Shown here: positions 11,211-19,603 of the stretch, piece by piece | Position numbering within the stretch: position 1 is the first letter of the stretch | Layout: every line of letters starts with the position of its first letter | Origin: Variovorax atrisoli 110B | Lineage (GTDB): Bacteria > Pseudomonadota > Gammaproteobacteria > Burkholderiales > Burkholderiaceae_C | Direction: 5' to 3' | Length of the DNA stretch: 64,000 nucleotides | Assembly (NCBI RefSeq): GCF_000382045.1 | Contig: NZ_KB907453.1 | Coordinates: 1-64,000, forward strand | Position numbers and translations under genes: made by a program | The notes under the pieces: model-generated | What the model was told of the DNA's origin: nothing | Database searches by the model: none | What the model saw: only the letters and a program-made list of their open reading frames with translations

Positions 11211-12047
11211 ATGCTCATTCCATTCCTCATCATGCTGCGCGAAGGCATCGAAGCCGCGCTGATCGTCGGCATCGTTGCCAGCTACCTCAAGCAGAGCGGG
11301 CGCGGCGCGCTGATGCCCGCGGTGTGGGTCGGCGTGCTGCTGGCCACCGCGCTCTCACTGTTCGCGGGCGCCGGCCTGCAGCTGCTGGCGGCTGAATTCC
11401 CGCAGAAGCAGCAGGAGCTGTTCGAAGGCGTCGTCGGCCTGATCGCGGTGGTCATGCTGACCTCGATGGTGTTCTGGATGCGCAAGGCCGCGCGGTCCAT
11501 CAAGGGCGAACTGCAGGCTTCCATCGACAAGGCGCTGGGCAGGGGCGCGGACGGGCAGGGCTGGGCGCTGATCGGCATGGTGTTCCTCGCCGTGGCGCGC
11601 GAGGGGCTGGAGTCGGTGTTCTTCCTGCTGGCCGTGTTCCAGCAGAGCAGCGGCTGGGAGGCGCCGGTGGGCGCGCTCGCGGGCATCGCCGTGTCGGTGG
11701 CGATCGGCTGGGGGCTCTATTCGGGCGGCGTGCGGCTCGACCTGAGGCGCTTCTTCCGCTTCACCGGCCTCTTCATTCTCCTGGTGGCCGCGGGCCTGCT
11801 CGCCGGCGTGCTGCGCAAGCTGCACGAGGGCGGCGTGTGGAACCACCTTCAGACGGTGGTGTTCGACATGAGCTCCACGTTGCCGATGGACAGCCCCCTG
11901 GGGGCGGTGCTCTCGGGCCTGCTGGGCTACCAGGCCGCGCCCGTGGTGGGCGAGGTCGTCGTGTACCTGGCCTTCCTGGCGGTCTCCCTGTTCTTCTTCC
12001 TGCGCTCGGGCGCTGCGCCTGCGCCTCGTACGGCCGCGGCCCGCTGA
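11211..12047 (+). CDS. efeU: EfeU/FTR1-type iron permease
   Basis: 278 residues, an inner-membrane permease with about seven hydrophobic segments. It carries the two signature Arg-Glu-Gly-x-Glu motifs of the FTR1 superfamily, 'REGIE' (residues 10-14) and 'REGLE' (130-134), which coordinate iron during passage. It is first in the order efeU-efeO-efeB-efeM; the next gene starts 8 bases after the stop. The AT-rich region upstream has Fur-like sequence. The complex imports ferrous iron, typically at acidic pH or low iron, after oxidation by periplasmic partners. Confidence 0.93.
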   Translation: MLIPFLIMLREGIEAALIVGIVASYLKQSGRGALMPAVWVGVLLATALSLFAGAGLQLLAAEFPQKQQELFEGVVGLIAVVMLTSMVFWMRKAARSIKGELQASIDKALGRGADGQGWALIGMVFLAVAREGLESVFFLLAVFQQSSGWEAPVGALAGIAVSVAIGWGLYSGGVRLDLRRFFRFTGLFILLVAAGLLAGVLRKLHEGGVWNHLQTVVFDMSSTLPMDSPLGAVLSGLLGYQAAPVVGEVVVYLAFLAVSLFFFLRSGAAPAPRTAAAR

Positions 12048-12055
12048 AACCTGCA

Positions 12056-13246
12056 ATGTCTTCCTCTTCTCCCGACAACAACCCCCCTTCTTCGAACCTG
12101 ATGCGCGTGGCGGTGGCCGCGTCGGCCCTGCTGGCGGTCGCCGGCCTCGCGGCCTTCTGGTACGCCTCCGGCGAAGCGAAGAAGGCGCCGGCCAAGGCGG
12201 CCGACAGCGCCGTCACCGTCACCATCCAGGGCAACGCCTGCGAGCCCAACGAGATCACGGTGCCCGCGGGGCGCACCACCTTCACCATCGTCAACAAGTC
12301 CAACCGCGCGCTCGAGTGGGAAATTCTCGACGGCGTGATGGTGGTGGAGGAGCGCGAGAACATCGCGCCGGGCTTCTCGCAGACCATGACGGTCAAGCTG
12401 CAGCCGGGCGAGTTCGCGATCACCTGCGGGCTGCTGAGCAACCCGCGCGGCAAGCTGCGCGTGACGCCCTCTGCCGCCTCCGAGGCGGAGGCCGCGCGGC
12501 CCTCGCTGGTCAACTACGTGGGCGCGCTGGCCGAGTACCAGACCTTCCTGCGCCTGGAGGCCGGCTCGCTCGACGATGCGGTGCGCGCCTTGGCCGACGC
12601 CATCAAGGCCGGCGACCTGCGGCAGGCGAGGGCGCTCTACGTGCCTGCGCACCAGGCCTACAAGCGCATCGAGCCGATGGCGGAGCTCTTCGCCGACCTC
12701 GACACCCGCATCAATGCGCGCGCCGACTACTTCGAGAAGCGCGAGGCCGACCCGGGCTTCAGCGGCTTCCACCGCATCGAGTACGCGCTGTACGGCCAGA
12801 ACGACACGAAGGGCCTCGCGCCCGTCGCCGACAGGCTGATCGCCGACATCGGCGTGCTCAAGGAGCGGCTGCGCGGTCTGAACGTGCCGCCCGAGCGGCT
12901 CGCCGGTTCCGCGTCGAAGCTGCTGCGCCGCGTGGCCGACAACCTGCCGGCCGGCGGCGAGGACCACTACGGCCACGCCGAGGCGGCGAACCTGCAGGGC
13001 ACCTACGAAGGCACGAAGAAGATCGCCGACCTGCTGCAGCCGCTGCTCGTGAAGGCGGCGCCCGCGCTGCAGAAGAGCGTGGACGAGCGCTTCGCGGCCC
13101 TCGATGCCGCGCTGGCGCCTTACCGCGAGGGCGACGGCTTCAAGCCCGCGCCGCTCGACGAGGCGCAGCGCAAGGCAATGGCCGAGACCGTGCGCGCGCT
13201 GGCCGAGGAACTCGGCAAGGTGAATGCCGCGCTCGGCCTGGAATGA
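12056..13246 (+). CDS. efeO: EfeO periplasmic iron-binding protein (cupredoxin + M75)
   Basis: 396 residues. An N-terminal hydrophobic segment (about 17-35) acts as signal or anchor. A cupredoxin-like domain follows (about 50-140, with '[13 protein letters not shown]' and '[13 protein letters not shown]'), then the imelysin/M75 domain (about 150-396). The M75 domain carries the HxxE metal motif His239-x-x-Glu242 ('[10 protein letters not shown]'). EfeO is thought to bind Fe(II)/Fe(III) and Cu in the periplasm and hand iron to EfeU. Its stop overlaps a possible EfeB start. A second M75 protein (14616-15452) resembles this C-terminal half. Confidence 0.93.
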   Translation: MSSSSPDNNPPSSNLMRVAVAASALLAVAGLAAFWYASGEAKKAPAKAADSAVTVTIQGNACEPNEITVPAGRTTFTIVNKSNRALEWEILDGVMVVEERENIAPGFSQTMTVKLQPGEFAITCGLLSNPRGKLRVTPSAASEAEAARPSLVNYVGALAEYQTFLRLEAGSLDDAVRALADAIKAGDLRQARALYVPAHQAYKRIEPMAELFADLDTRINARADYFEKREADPGFSGFHRIEYALYGQNDTKGLAPVADRLIADIGVLKERLRGLNVPPERLAGSASKLLRRVADNLPAGGEDHYGHAEAANLQGTYEGTKKIADLLQPLLVKAAPALQKSVDERFAALDAALAPYREGDGFKPAPLDEAQRKAMAETVRALAEELGKVNAALGLE

Positions 13247-13266
13247 GTCAGTTGAGAGACAGCACC

Positions 13267-14556
13267 ATGGACAAGTCGAACGAGCCCGTTTCCCCGCATC
13301 GCCGCCGCATGCTCGGCGCGGCAGGTGCCGCCTTCGCCGGCCTCGCCGCCACATCGGCCCACGCCGCCGCTGCGCCCGCTGCCGCGGACGGCGGCGCGCA
13401 GGTCACCGACGCGCCGCAGAGCACCCACACGCAGGACCGCGTGCCCTTCCGCGGCAGGCACCAGGCCGGCATCGTCACGCCGCGCCCCACCGCCGGCATG
13501 ATCGCGTCGTTCTACGTGCTGGCCGAGAACCGCGCCGACCTGGAGCGCCTGTTCCGCACGCTCACCGAGCGCATCGCCTTCCTCACGCAGGGCGGGCCGC
13601 AGACGGACCCCGACCCCAGGCTGCCGCCGGCGGGCTCGGGCATCCTCGGTCCGGAGGTGCAGCCGGACGGGCTGACGGTGACGGTGTCGGTCGGCTCATC
13701 GCTCTTCGACGAGCGCTTCGGCCTCGCGAAGAAGAAGCCGCTGCGGCTGAACCAGATGCAGCGCCACCCCAACGACGCGCTCGATGCCGCGCTGTGCCAC
13801 GGCGACCTGTCGATCCAGTTCTGCGCCAACACGCCCGACACCAACATCCACGCGCTGCGCGACATCATCAAGAACACGCCCGACCTGCTGGTGCTGCACT
13901 GGAAGCAGGAAGGCACGGTGCCGCCGATCCCGGCGGTGCCGGGCAAGCCGGCCGAGAGCGCGCGCAACTTCCTCGGCTTCAGGGACGGCTCGGCCAACCC
14001 CGACTCGGCCGATGGGGGGCTGATGGACCGCATCGTCTGGGTGCAGCCCGGCAGCGACGAGCCGGCCTGGGCCGCGGGCGGCAGCTACCAGGCGGTGCGC
14101 ATCATCCGCAACTTCGTCGAGCGCTGGGACCGCACGCCGCTGCAGGAGCAGGAGGCCATCATGGGCCGCCTGAAGCCGACCGGCGCGCCGATGGACGGCG
14201 GCAGGACCGAGCACGACGTGCCCGACTACACGAAGGACCCCGAAGGCAAGGTCACGCCGATGGATGCGCACATCCGCCTGGCGAACCCGCGCACCAAGGT
14301 CACCGAAAAGAACCTGATGCTGCGCCGGCCCTTCAACTATTCGAACGGCGTCACCAAGTCGGGCCAGCTCGAGATGGGGCTGCTGTTCATCTGCTACCAG
14401 GCCAACCTCGAGGACGGATTCATCGCCGTGCAGAAGCGCCTCGACGGCGAGCCGCTCGAGGAATACATCAAGCCCATCGGCGGCGGCTTCTTCTTCACGC
14501 TGCCGGGCGTGCGGGACGAGCGCGACTGGCTGGGGCGCTCGCTGATGTCCGCCTGA
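13267..14556 (+). CDS. efeB: EfeB deferrochelatase/Dyp-type haem peroxidase
   Basis: 429 residues; Tat-exported haem enzyme of the iron-uptake complex. The N-terminus has Arg12-Arg13-Arg14 followed by a hydrophobic stretch, fitting a twin-arginine signal. Family residues: catalytic Asp240 in 'GFRDGSANP' and the proximal haem ligand His335 in 'HIRLANPR'. Proposed roles are oxidation of Fe(II) for delivery to EfeU and release of iron from haem. I chose ATG 13267, 20 bases after the efeO stop with GAGAG upstream; ATG 13243, overlapping the efeO stop by ATGA, would add eight residues. Confidence 0.93.
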   Translation: MDKSNEPVSPHRRRMLGAAGAAFAGLAATSAHAAAAPAAADGGAQVTDAPQSTHTQDRVPFRGRHQAGIVTPRPTAGMIASFYVLAENRADLERLFRTLTERIAFLTQGGPQTDPDPRLPPAGSGILGPEVQPDGLTVTVSVGSSLFDERFGLAKKKPLRLNQMQRHPNDALDAALCHGDLSIQFCANTPDTNIHALRDIIKNTPDLLVLHWKQEGTVPPIPAVPGKPAESARNFLGFRDGSANPDSADGGLMDRIVWVQPGSDEPAWAAGGSYQAVRIIRNFVERWDRTPLQEQEAIMGRLKPTGAPMDGGRTEHDVPDYTKDPEGKVTPMDAHIRLANPRTKVTEKNLMLRRPFNYSNGVTKSGQLEMGLLFICYQANLEDGFIAVQKRLDGEPLEEYIKPIGGGFFFTLPGVRDERDWLGRSLMSA

Positions 14557-14615
14557 AGGCCGGGCCTTCCGAGGCCCCGCAAGTTTTTTCATCACTGCCC
14601 AGAACAAGGAGATCC

Positions 14616-15452
14616 ATGACCGTGCAGTTCCGCCGCCACTTCCTCGCCACTCTCGTCGCAGGCTTCGCCGGGCTCCATGCCGCCGGTGTGCAGGCCGCCG
14701 TGTCGCCGCTCGAGCTGGTCGGACCGATCTCCGACTACAAGATCTACGTCGCCGAGAACGTGCGCAAGCTGGCGGCGGACACGCGCGCCTTCACCGCCGC
14801 GGTGAAGGCCGGCGACATCGAGAAGGCGAAGAAGCTCTACGCGCCCACGCGCACGAGCTACGAGCGCATCGAGCCGGTGGCCGAGCTCTTCAACGACCTC
14901 GACAAGGCCATCGATTCGCGCGCCGACGACCACGAGAAGGCGGAGAAGGACCCCGATTTCGGCGGCTTCCACCGCATCGAGTACGGCCTGTGGGTGCAGA
15001 AGAGCACCAAGGAGCTCGCCCCCGTGGCCGACAAGCTGCTGGCCAACGTGCTCGAGTTGCAGAAGCGCCTTTCCGCGCTGACCTTCCCGCCCGAGAAGGT
15101 GGTGGGCGGCGCGGCCGTGCTGATGGAGGAGGTGGCCGCCACCAAGATCTCCGGCGAGGAGAACCGCTACAGCCACACCGACCTGTGGGACTTCCAGTCC
15201 AACTTCGAGGGTGCCTACAAGATCGTCGAGCTGCTGCGCCCGCTGGTCGTGAAGGAGAACAAGGCCTTCTCGGACAAGACCGAGGCCAACTTCAAGGTGG
15301 TTTTCGACACCCTGGCCAAGTACAGGACGGCCGATGGCGGCTTCGAGACCTACTCGAAGCTCAGCGAGCGCGACCGCAAGCTGCTGGCCGGGCGGGTCAA
15401 CACGCTGGCCGAAGACCTCTCCAAGCTGCGCGGCATGCTGGGGCTCAACTAG
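14616..15452 (+). CDS. efeM: EfeM-like imelysin/M75 protein (EfeO without cupredoxin)
   Basis: 278 residues with a cleavable signal (about 1-27, ending Val-Gln-Ala-Ala). The whole mature part is an M75 domain with the metal motif His119-x-x-Glu122 in 'FHRIEYGLW'. It matches the EfeO C-terminal half closely ('[19 protein letters not shown]', 'GFHRIEY', 'ELAPVADKL'). EfeM proteins are the short, cupredoxin-less form; having both EfeO and EfeM in one locus suggests two periplasmic iron-binding partners. AAGGAG precedes ATG 14616. A dispersed stem-loop element begins directly after the stop. Confidence 0.88.
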   Translation: MTVQFRRHFLATLVAGFAGLHAAGVQAAVSPLELVGPISDYKIYVAENVRKLAADTRAFTAAVKAGDIEKAKKLYAPTRTSYERIEPVAELFNDLDKAIDSRADDHEKAEKDPDFGGFHRIEYGLWVQKSTKELAPVADKLLANVLELQKRLSALTFPPEKVVGGAAVLMEEVAATKISGEENRYSHTDLWDFQSNFEGAYKIVELLRPLVVKENKAFSDKTEANFKVVFDTLAKYRTADGGFETYSKLSERDRKLLAGRVNTLAEDLSKLRGMLGLN

Positions 15453-15550
15453 GCTCTCCCCCAGGCCTCGCGCACTTCGTGTCGCTGCACCGCCCCCCTT
15501 CCGGGGGCAGCACCTGAGGCCCGGCAAAGCCGGTTCCTCGGTGTTTCTGG
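15453..15550 (+). repeat. Dispersed intergenic stem-loop element, copy 2
   Basis: Starts at the base after the efeM stop. It contains CTCCCCCAGG, CGCACTTCGTGTCGCTGC, the hairpin CCCCCTTCCGGGGG, and an imperfect hairpin centred on CCGGCAAAGCCGG, ending GGTGTTTCTGG. The layout suits a 3'-end structure for the efe transcript. A further CCCCC/GGGGG hairpin follows at 15558-15575. Confidence 0.9.
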
Positions 15551-15593
15551 CCTTGCAGCCCCCTTTTTGAGGGGGTAGTCAGGTTTTCGCGAG

Positions 15594-15608
15594 TGAGAAT
15601 TGCTAGCA
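15594..15608 (+). promoter_or_regulatory. Candidate Fur box upstream of feoA
   Basis: TGAGAATTGCTAGCA matches about 10 of 14 informative positions of the Fur 7-1-7 motif and contains an inverted GCTAGC core. It lies 56 bases before the feoA GTG start, where an iron-repressed promoter would be expected. The call is by eye. Confidence 0.4.
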
Positions 15609-15663
15609 TCTGGGTTTTGCTTAAAGAGATGCGCCCGATATTCAGGGCGTCTCCGCCCCCACC

Positions 15664-15966
15664 GTGCGAACCAACGATTTCGGCGCAGCGCCGACCACCG
15701 CCGTCGCCCTGAGCCTCGACCAGCTTCCCGACAACCAGTGGGCCACCGTGCTCGACGTGGCCCGCCCCGACAGCGCCGACGACCGCGACCTCGTGCTGCG
15801 CCTGACCGAAATCGGCTTCGTTCCGGGCGAGGCGGTACGCATCGTCGCCAGCGGCATCCCGGGCCGCGAGCCGCTGGCCGTGCGCCTGGGCCACACCACC
15901 TTCGCGCTGCGCCGCCACGAGGCCGCGCTGATCCACGTCACGCCGGGAGCCGCCAACCATGGTTGA
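15664..15966 (+). CDS. feoA: FeoA ferrous iron transport accessory protein
   Basis: 100 residues with the SH3-like FeoA core: 'LRLTEIGFVPGEAVRIV' (about 44-60) and 'PLAVRLGHTTFALRRHEAALI' (about 70-90). FeoA is a small cytosolic protein needed with FeoB for Fe(II) uptake. The start is GTG; no ATG in frame and no clear ribosome site is visible, so initiation may be weak. The N-terminal ~12 residues before the core are not diagnostic. The stop lies inside feoB (8-bp overlap), indicating coupled translation. Confidence 0.9.
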   Translation: MRTNDFGAAPTTAVALSLDQLPDNQWATVLDVARPDSADDRDLVLRLTEIGFVPGEAVRIVASGIPGREPLAVRLGHTTFALRRHEAALIHVTPGAANHG

Positions 15967-17854
15967 AGCCGTCATCCAGGGCCCGGGCCGCCTCGCACCC
16001 ACCGCCCAGCCGGGTCGCATCGCGCTGCTGGGCAATCCCAACTGCGGCAAGACCGCGCTGTTCAACCTGCTCACCGGCAGCCGCCAGAAGGTCGCCAACT
16101 ACGCGGGCGTGACCGTCGAGCGCAAGGAAGGCACGCTGCGCACGCCCTCGGGCCGGCGCGTCTTCGTGCTCGACCTGCCCGGCGCCTACAGCCTGAACGC
16201 GCTGAGCGCCGACGAGGCCGTCACCCGCGACATCGTCACCGGCCAGAGCAAGGAAGCGCTGCCCGACCTGCTGGTGTGCGTCACCGACGCCACCAACCTG
16301 CGCCTGAACCTGCGGCTGGTGCTCGAAGCCCGACGGCTCGGCCTGCCGATGGTGGTGGCGCTCAACATGACCGACATGGCGAAGAAGCAGGGCATCGCGG
16401 TCGACACCGCGGTGCTCTCGCGCGAACTCGGCGTGCCGGTCATCGAGACGGTCGGCGTGCACACCGGCGGCGCGCAGGGCCTGCTCGCGGCGCTCGACAC
16501 GCCCGTGGCCGCCGCCGCGCCGCAGCCCTGGCAGGCGCCGGACCTCGACGACGTGCTCGCCACCCAGCGCGAGGTGCGCCGCATCCTCGGCCTCGCGGTG
16601 AAGGAGCCGGTCGGCAGCCTCGCCACCAGCGACCGCATCGACCGCGTGGTGCTGCACCCCGTGTGGGGCATGCTGGTGCTGGCCGTCACCATGTTCCTGA
16701 TGTTCCAGGCCGTGTTCAGCTGGGCCAACGTGCCGATGGACGCCATCAAGGCCGGCACGGAAGGGGTGGGCACCCTGCTGAAGACCTACATGCCCGAGGG
16801 CATGCTGCAGAGCCTGCTGGTCGACGGCGTGGTCGCCGGCGTGGGCGGCGTGATCGTCTTCCTGCCGCAGATCCTGATCCTTTTCCTGTTCATCCTCGCG
16901 CTGGAAGACTCGGGCTACCTGCCGCGCGCGGCCTTCCTGCTCGACCGCGTGATGGGCACCGTGGGGCTGTCGGGCCGCTCGTTCATTCCGCTGCTGTCGA
17001 GCTTCGCCTGCGCCATTCCGGGCGTGATGGCCACGCGCACCATCAGCAACTGGCGCGACCGCATCACGACGATCATGATCGCGCCGCTGATGACCTGCTC
17101 GGCGCGGCTGCCGGTGTATGCACTGCTCATCGCGGCCTTCATCCCGGCGCGCACGGTGGGCGGCATCTTCAACCTCCAGGGCGTGGTGCTGTTCGGGCTC
17201 TACGTGTTCGGCATCGTCTCGGCCATGACCGTGGCCTGGGTCATGAAGCGCTTCCGCGACAACGCGCAGCATTCGCCGCTGCTGATGGAGCTGCCGGCCT
17301 ACCGCTGGCCCAACCTGCGCAACCTGGCGCTGGGCCTGTACGAGCGCGCGTGGATCTTCATCCAGCGCGTGGGCACGATCATCCTCACGCTGACGATCCT
17401 GCTGTGGTTCCTCTCGACCTTCCCGTCGCCGCCCGAAGGCGCGACCGGCCCGGCCATCCAGTACAGCCTGGCCGGCATGATCGGCCGCGGCCTGGAGCAC
17501 ATCTTCGCGCCCATCGGCTTCAACTGGCAGATCTCGATCGCGCTGGTGCCGGGCATGGCGGCGCGCGAGGTGGCCGTGGGCGCGCTCGGTACGGTGTATG
17601 CGCTGTCGGCCACGGGCGACGACGTGGCGGGTGCGCTGGAGCCGCTCATCGCCGGCAGCTGGACGCTGGCCACCGCGCTGTCGCTGCTGGTCTGGTACGT
17701 GTTCGCGCCGCAGTGCATCTCGACGCTGGCTGCCGTGAAGCGCGAGACCGGCTCGTGGAAGTACGTCTGGATCATGGCGGGCTATCTCTTCGCGCTGGCC
17801 TACATGGCCTGCTTCATCACCTACCACGTTGCGGTGGCACTCGGAGCGGGGTAA
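15959..17854 (+). CDS. feoB: FeoB ferrous iron transporter
   Basis: 631 residues, shorter than E. coli FeoB (773) but normal for many betaproteobacteria. The N-terminal G-protein domain has the G1 loop GNPNCGKT (residues 25-32), G3 'DLPGAYS' and G4 'NMTD'. It is followed by the insertion domain and an inner-membrane region with the Gate motif 'SFACAIPGVMATR'. It transports Fe(II) across the inner membrane. Translation is coupled to feoA. A dispersed stem-loop element follows 4 bases after the stop, then a Cys-rich membrane protein that may complete the system. Confidence 0.96.
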   Translation: MVEAVIQGPGRLAPTAQPGRIALLGNPNCGKTALFNLLTGSRQKVANYAGVTVERKEGTLRTPSGRRVFVLDLPGAYSLNALSADEAVTRDIVTGQSKEALPDLLVCVTDATNLRLNLRLVLEARRLGLPMVVALNMTDMAKKQGIAVDTAVLSRELGVPVIETVGVHTGGAQGLLAALDTPVAAAAPQPWQAPDLDDVLATQREVRRILGLAVKEPVGSLATSDRIDRVVLHPVWGMLVLAVTMFLMFQAVFSWANVPMDAIKAGTEGVGTLLKTYMPEGMLQSLLVDGVVAGVGGVIVFLPQILILFLFILALEDSGYLPRAAFLLDRVMGTVGLSGRSFIPLLSSFACAIPGVMATRTISNWRDRITTIMIAPLMTCSARLPVYALLIAAFIPARTVGGIFNLQGVVLFGLYVFGIVSAMTVAWVMKRFRDNAQHSPLLMELPAYRWPNLRNLALGLYERAWIFIQRVGTIILTLTILLWFLSTFPSPPEGATGPAIQYSLAGMIGRGLEHIFAPIGFNWQISIALVPGMAAREVAVGALGTVYALSATGDDVAGALEPLIAGSWTLATALSLLVWYVFAPQCISTLAAVKRETGSWKYVWIMAGYLFALAYMACFITYHVAVALGAG

Positions 17855-17858
17855 AAAA

Positions 17859-17953
17859 GCACGCCCCCCAGGCTTGCCCACTTCGTGTGGCCGCCACCCC
17901 CCTCGCCGGGGGGCAATACCTGCGGCCCGGCAAAGCCGGTTCCGCGGTATTCA
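17859..17953 (+). repeat. Dispersed intergenic stem-loop element, copy 3
   Basis: Begins 4 bases after the feoB stop. Same order of blocks as the other copies: CGCCCCCCAGG, CCACTTCGTGTGGCC, a hairpin CCCCCCTCGCCGGGGGG, then an imperfect hairpin around CCGGCAAAGCCGG ending GGTATTC. Here the CACTTCGTG block is extended into a small palindrome, GGCCACACGAAGTGG on the other strand. Confidence 0.9.
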
Positions 17954-17989
17954 CCGCAGTGTAGGCTTCGGGATTGGAGTATTTGAGAT

Positions 17990-18280
17990 ATGACGCAACA
18001 ACTGATCGTCGGATTGATCGTCGCGGCCGCCGCGTTCTACGCGGTCTGGCGCTGGATGCCCGCAGGATGGCGCCGCGGCGCTGCGCAGAAGCTGGCGGCC
18101 GGCACGCAGCGCGCCGGCCTGATCGACGAAGAACGTGCCAGGGAGCTCGCCGCCTCGCTCGCCAAGACATCGGGCTGCGGCTCGTGCGACACCTGCGGGA
18201 GCTGCGCTCCCAAGACCCCCCTCAAGCAACCGCAAGCCGACCAGGCCGTCAGTCCCAGCCCGTCCACGCACGGCCGCTGA
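17990..18280 (+). CDS. Cys-rich single-pass membrane protein next to feoB (DUF6587-like)
   Basis: 96 residues: one N-terminal membrane helix (about 4-22), a basic/acidic middle, then four regularly spaced cysteines at 63, 66, 69 and 72 (C-x2-C-x2-C-x2-C) and a Gln/Pro/Ser tail. The spacing suggests a metal or Fe-S site facing the cytosol or periplasm. It resembles DUF6587-type proteins and the FeoB-associated Cys-rich membrane proteins found downstream of feoB, though the latter are usually ~50 residues. It could act as a FeoC-like accessory; that is an inference from position and cysteines. Confidence 0.65.
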   Translation: MTQQLIVGLIVAAAAFYAVWRWMPAGWRRGAAQKLAAGTQRAGLIDEERARELAASLAKTSGCGSCDTCGSCAPKTPLKQPQADQAVSPSPSTHGR

Positions 18281-18285
18281 GACCG

Positions 18286-19470
18286 ATGCCCGCGCACATC
18301 CTCGTCGCCGGGGGCGGCATCGGGGGGCTGGCCACTGCGCTGGCACTCGCCCAGCGCCGCCACCGCGCCGACGTCTTCGAACAGGCTGCAGCCTTCGGCG
18401 AGATCGGCGCCGGCGTGCAACTGGGCCCCAATGCCACACGGCGGCTCCAGAAGCTCGACCTCGGCACCGGGCTCGCCGCCATCGCGGCGCGGCCCGAGGC
18501 GCTGGCGGTCCACAGCGCCGAAAGCGGCTCCGAGCTGGCCCGCATGCCGCTGGGCGACGCCATGCAGCAGCGCTACGGCGCTCCCTACTTCTGCGTTCAT
18601 CGCGCCGACCTGCACGGCCTGCTGCTCGAGGCCGTGCGCACGCGCGGTACCGGCACGCTGGTGACCGGCGCCCAGATCCGGCAGGTCGAGACCAGCGACG
18701 ACCTCGTCTGCCTCTCGAGCACCGACGCGCGCGCCTGGGAGGGCGAAGCAGTGGTCGGGGCCGACGGCCTGTGGAGCATGGTGCGGCGGCAGCTCGACAG
18801 CCCCGGCGCCGCGCAGCCGCCACGCGTCACCGGCCACACGGCCTGGCGCGCGCTGGTGGAGCAGTCCGCCTTGCCGGCCGCATTGCGACGTGGCCGGGTC
18901 GATGTCTGGCTCGGTCCGCGCCTGCACGCGGTGGCGTATCCGGTGCGCCGCGGCGAATGGCTCAACGTGGTCGTGATCGCCGAGGCCGCCCCCGCCGGCG
19001 ACGCGCGCGACTGGGACCAGTCCACCAGCATCACCGCCCTGAAGCAGGCCATGGGCCGAAGCTGTGCCGGCCTGCAGTCGCTGCTCGACGCCATGCCCGC
19101 CTGGCGCGCATGGTCTCTGGGCGACCGCGCGCCGATGACAGGCCCTGCCGACATGGCGCACGAACGCGTCGCGCTGGTGGGCGACGCGGCGCACCCCATG
19201 GTGCCGTACCTCGCGCAGGGCGCGGGCATGGCCATCGAGGACGCGGTGGCGCTCGCCGACGCGATGGCCGACGCGGATGCGGCCGACGTGCCCGCGGCCT
19301 TCGCCCGCTACGCCGAGGCGCGCTGGGCTCGCAACGCGCAGGTGCAGGCACGCGCACGCCGCAACGGCGAGATCTTCCACGCCACCGGCCCGGTGCGGCT
19401 GGGCCGCGACATGGCGATGCGCCTGCTCGGCGCGAAGCTGCTGGACCAGCCCTGGCTGTACGGCGGCTGA
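18286..19470 (+). CDS. FAD-dependent aromatic-ring monooxygenase (salicylate hydroxylase-like)
   Basis: 394 residues of the single-component flavoprotein hydroxylase family. FAD-binding GxGxxG 'GGGIGG' at residues 9-14; Gly-Asp motif 'GDAAHPMVPYLAQGAGMAIED' starting at 299. It is closest in appearance to salicylate 1-hydroxylase and 3-hydroxybenzoate 6-hydroxylase, which use NAD(P)H and O2. No ring-cleavage genes are adjacent, so the substrate cannot be told. The start lies 5 bases after the stop of the Cys-rich protein. ATG 18286 gives the expected N-terminus. Confidence 0.85.
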   Translation: MPAHILVAGGGIGGLATALALAQRRHRADVFEQAAAFGEIGAGVQLGPNATRRLQKLDLGTGLAAIAARPEALAVHSAESGSELARMPLGDAMQQRYGAPYFCVHRADLHGLLLEAVRTRGTGTLVTGAQIRQVETSDDLVCLSSTDARAWEGEAVVGADGLWSMVRRQLDSPGAAQPPRVTGHTAWRALVEQSALPAALRRGRVDVWLGPRLHAVAYPVRRGEWLNVVVIAEAAPAGDARDWDQSTSITALKQAMGRSCAGLQSLLDAMPAWRAWSLGDRAPMTGPADMAHERVALVGDAAHPMVPYLAQGAGMAIEDAVALADAMADADAADVPAAFARYAEARWARNAQVQARARRNGEIFHATGPVRLGRDMAMRLLGAKLLDQPWLYGG

Positions 19471-19503
19471 TATCCGGCTCGGCCTCCAGGCAGCACCCCA
19501 ATA

Positions 19504-19602
19504 CCAGGAACACCGCGGAACCGGCTTTGCCGGGCCGCTGGTGCTGCCCCCGGTGAGGGGGGCGCGGCGACACGAAGTGCGCGATTGCCTGGGGGAGAGC
19601 CT
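19504..19602 (-). repeat. Dispersed intergenic stem-loop element, copy 4 (minus orientation)
   Basis: Lies between two convergent genes. Read on the minus strand it begins just after the stop of the SUKH-like gene and runs CTCTCCCCCAGGC, CGCGCACTTCGTGTCGC, a CCCCCCTCACCGGGGG hairpin, then the CCGGCAAAGCCGG hairpin and GGTGTTCCTGG. Its orientation therefore assigns it to the minus-strand gene. Confidence 0.9.
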
Positions 19603-19603
19603 T

